Origin: Enterobacter cloacae | Lineage (GTDB): Bacteria; Pseudomonadota; Gammaproteobacteria; Enterobacterales; Enterobacteriaceae | Direction: 5' to 3' | DNA length: 64,000 nucleotides | Assembly (NCBI RefSeq): GCF_013375935.1 | Contig: NZ_CP056117.1 | Coordinates: 3,348,001-3,412,000, forward strand | Shown here: positions 63,907 to 64,000 of the stretch, piece after piece | How positions within the stretch are numbered: the first letter of the stretch is position 1 | Layout: the number at the start of each line of letters is the position of its first letter | The notes under the pieces: generated by a model | What the model was told of the DNA's origin: nothing | Databases searched by the model: none | What the model saw: only the letters and a program-made list of their open reading frames with translations | Translations under genes and position numbers: made by a program

Positions 63907-64000
63907 ATGGCGATGGAAACACAAGACATTATTAAACGCTCCGCGACCAACCCGATAACCCCCGCGCCTCGCGCGCGGGATTACAAGGCTGAAGTCGCCA
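63907..64000 (+). CDS. fdnH: Formate dehydrogenase-N beta subunit, N-terminus only
   Basis: Starts [31 protein letters not shown] and leaves the window after 31 codons. It matches the N-terminus of FdnH, the four-cluster iron-sulfur subunit that links FdnG to the FdnI cytochrome b. AAGGAG ribosome site between fdnG stop and start. Confidence 0.9.
   Translation, partial: MAMETQDIIKRSATNPITPAPRARDYKAEVA

Overview
The window is chromosomal DNA from a gamma-proteobacterium of the Enterobacteriaceae. Protein similarity and gene order (nifJ-ydbJ-hslJ, ydcR-patD-ortT-ydcY-ydcZ-mnaT, curA-mcbR-pqqU-yncE-ansP, nhoA-narVWYZU, smvA-porin-yddG-fdnGH) match E. coli and Salmonella. Lineage-specific insertions, such as srfABC, a cysteine-derivative salvage operon, a second EF-G and tandem DUF1971 genes, point to Enterobacter or a close relative. 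Genus is an inference. I see no prophage, transposase, CRISPR array, rRNA or tRNA.

Layout. 1-6653: an incomplete pyruvate:flavodoxin oxidoreductase gene, two small envelope lipoproteins and a short-Q-loop cytochrome bd oxidase with a DUF2474 subunit. 6654-7234: a long cold-shock-type leader before a small zinc-ribbon protein. 7317-11653: ydcR, patD, a DUF1971/DUF1971/DUF1869 block and the orphan membrane toxin ortT; the polyamine-type ABC genes that separate ydcR and patD in E. coli are absent. 11740-19007: an alpha/beta hydrolase and the srfABC operon. 19290-30032: a dipeptide-type binding protein, ydcY, ydcZ, mnaT, a cupin regulator, curA, mcbR, pqqU, yncE and ansP.

31179-38687 is an eight-gene operon. 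It encodes two luciferase-type flavin monooxygenases, an M20 deacylase, a GNAT acetyltransferase and an amino-acid ABC transporter with two binding proteins. This set matches the Bacillus N-acetylation / oxidative dealkylation / deacetylation route for S-substituted cysteines. A complete 127-bp ERIC element lies just after it. 38854-46465 holds a glutathione transferase, pptA, a frameshifted lpxL-type acyltransferase, a protein built of two winged-helix-like repeats, a GNAT enzyme, a LysR and an ArsR regulator, a second EF-G and a flavin reductase.

46574-64000 is mostly anaerobic respiration and efflux. It has nhoA, the NRZ nitrate reductase operon with its transporter (narU-narZYWV), the biocide efflux pair smvR/smvA, an OmpD-position porin, the aromatic exporter yddG and formate dehydrogenase-N (fdnG with an in-frame UGA selenocysteine codon, then the start of fdnH). 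FdnGHI passes electrons from formate to quinone and a NarGHI-type reductase passes them on to nitrate. Salmonella work ties SmvA, YddG and OmpD together in methyl viologen efflux.

The most rewarding places to look are the S-substituted-cysteine operon, srfABC (an actin/Hsp70-like ATPase beside a degenerate GTPase-like protein), the ArsR-linked second EF-G, the GC-tract frameshift in the lpxL paralogue, the duplicated winged-helix protein and the DUF1971-ortT block with an FNR-like site.
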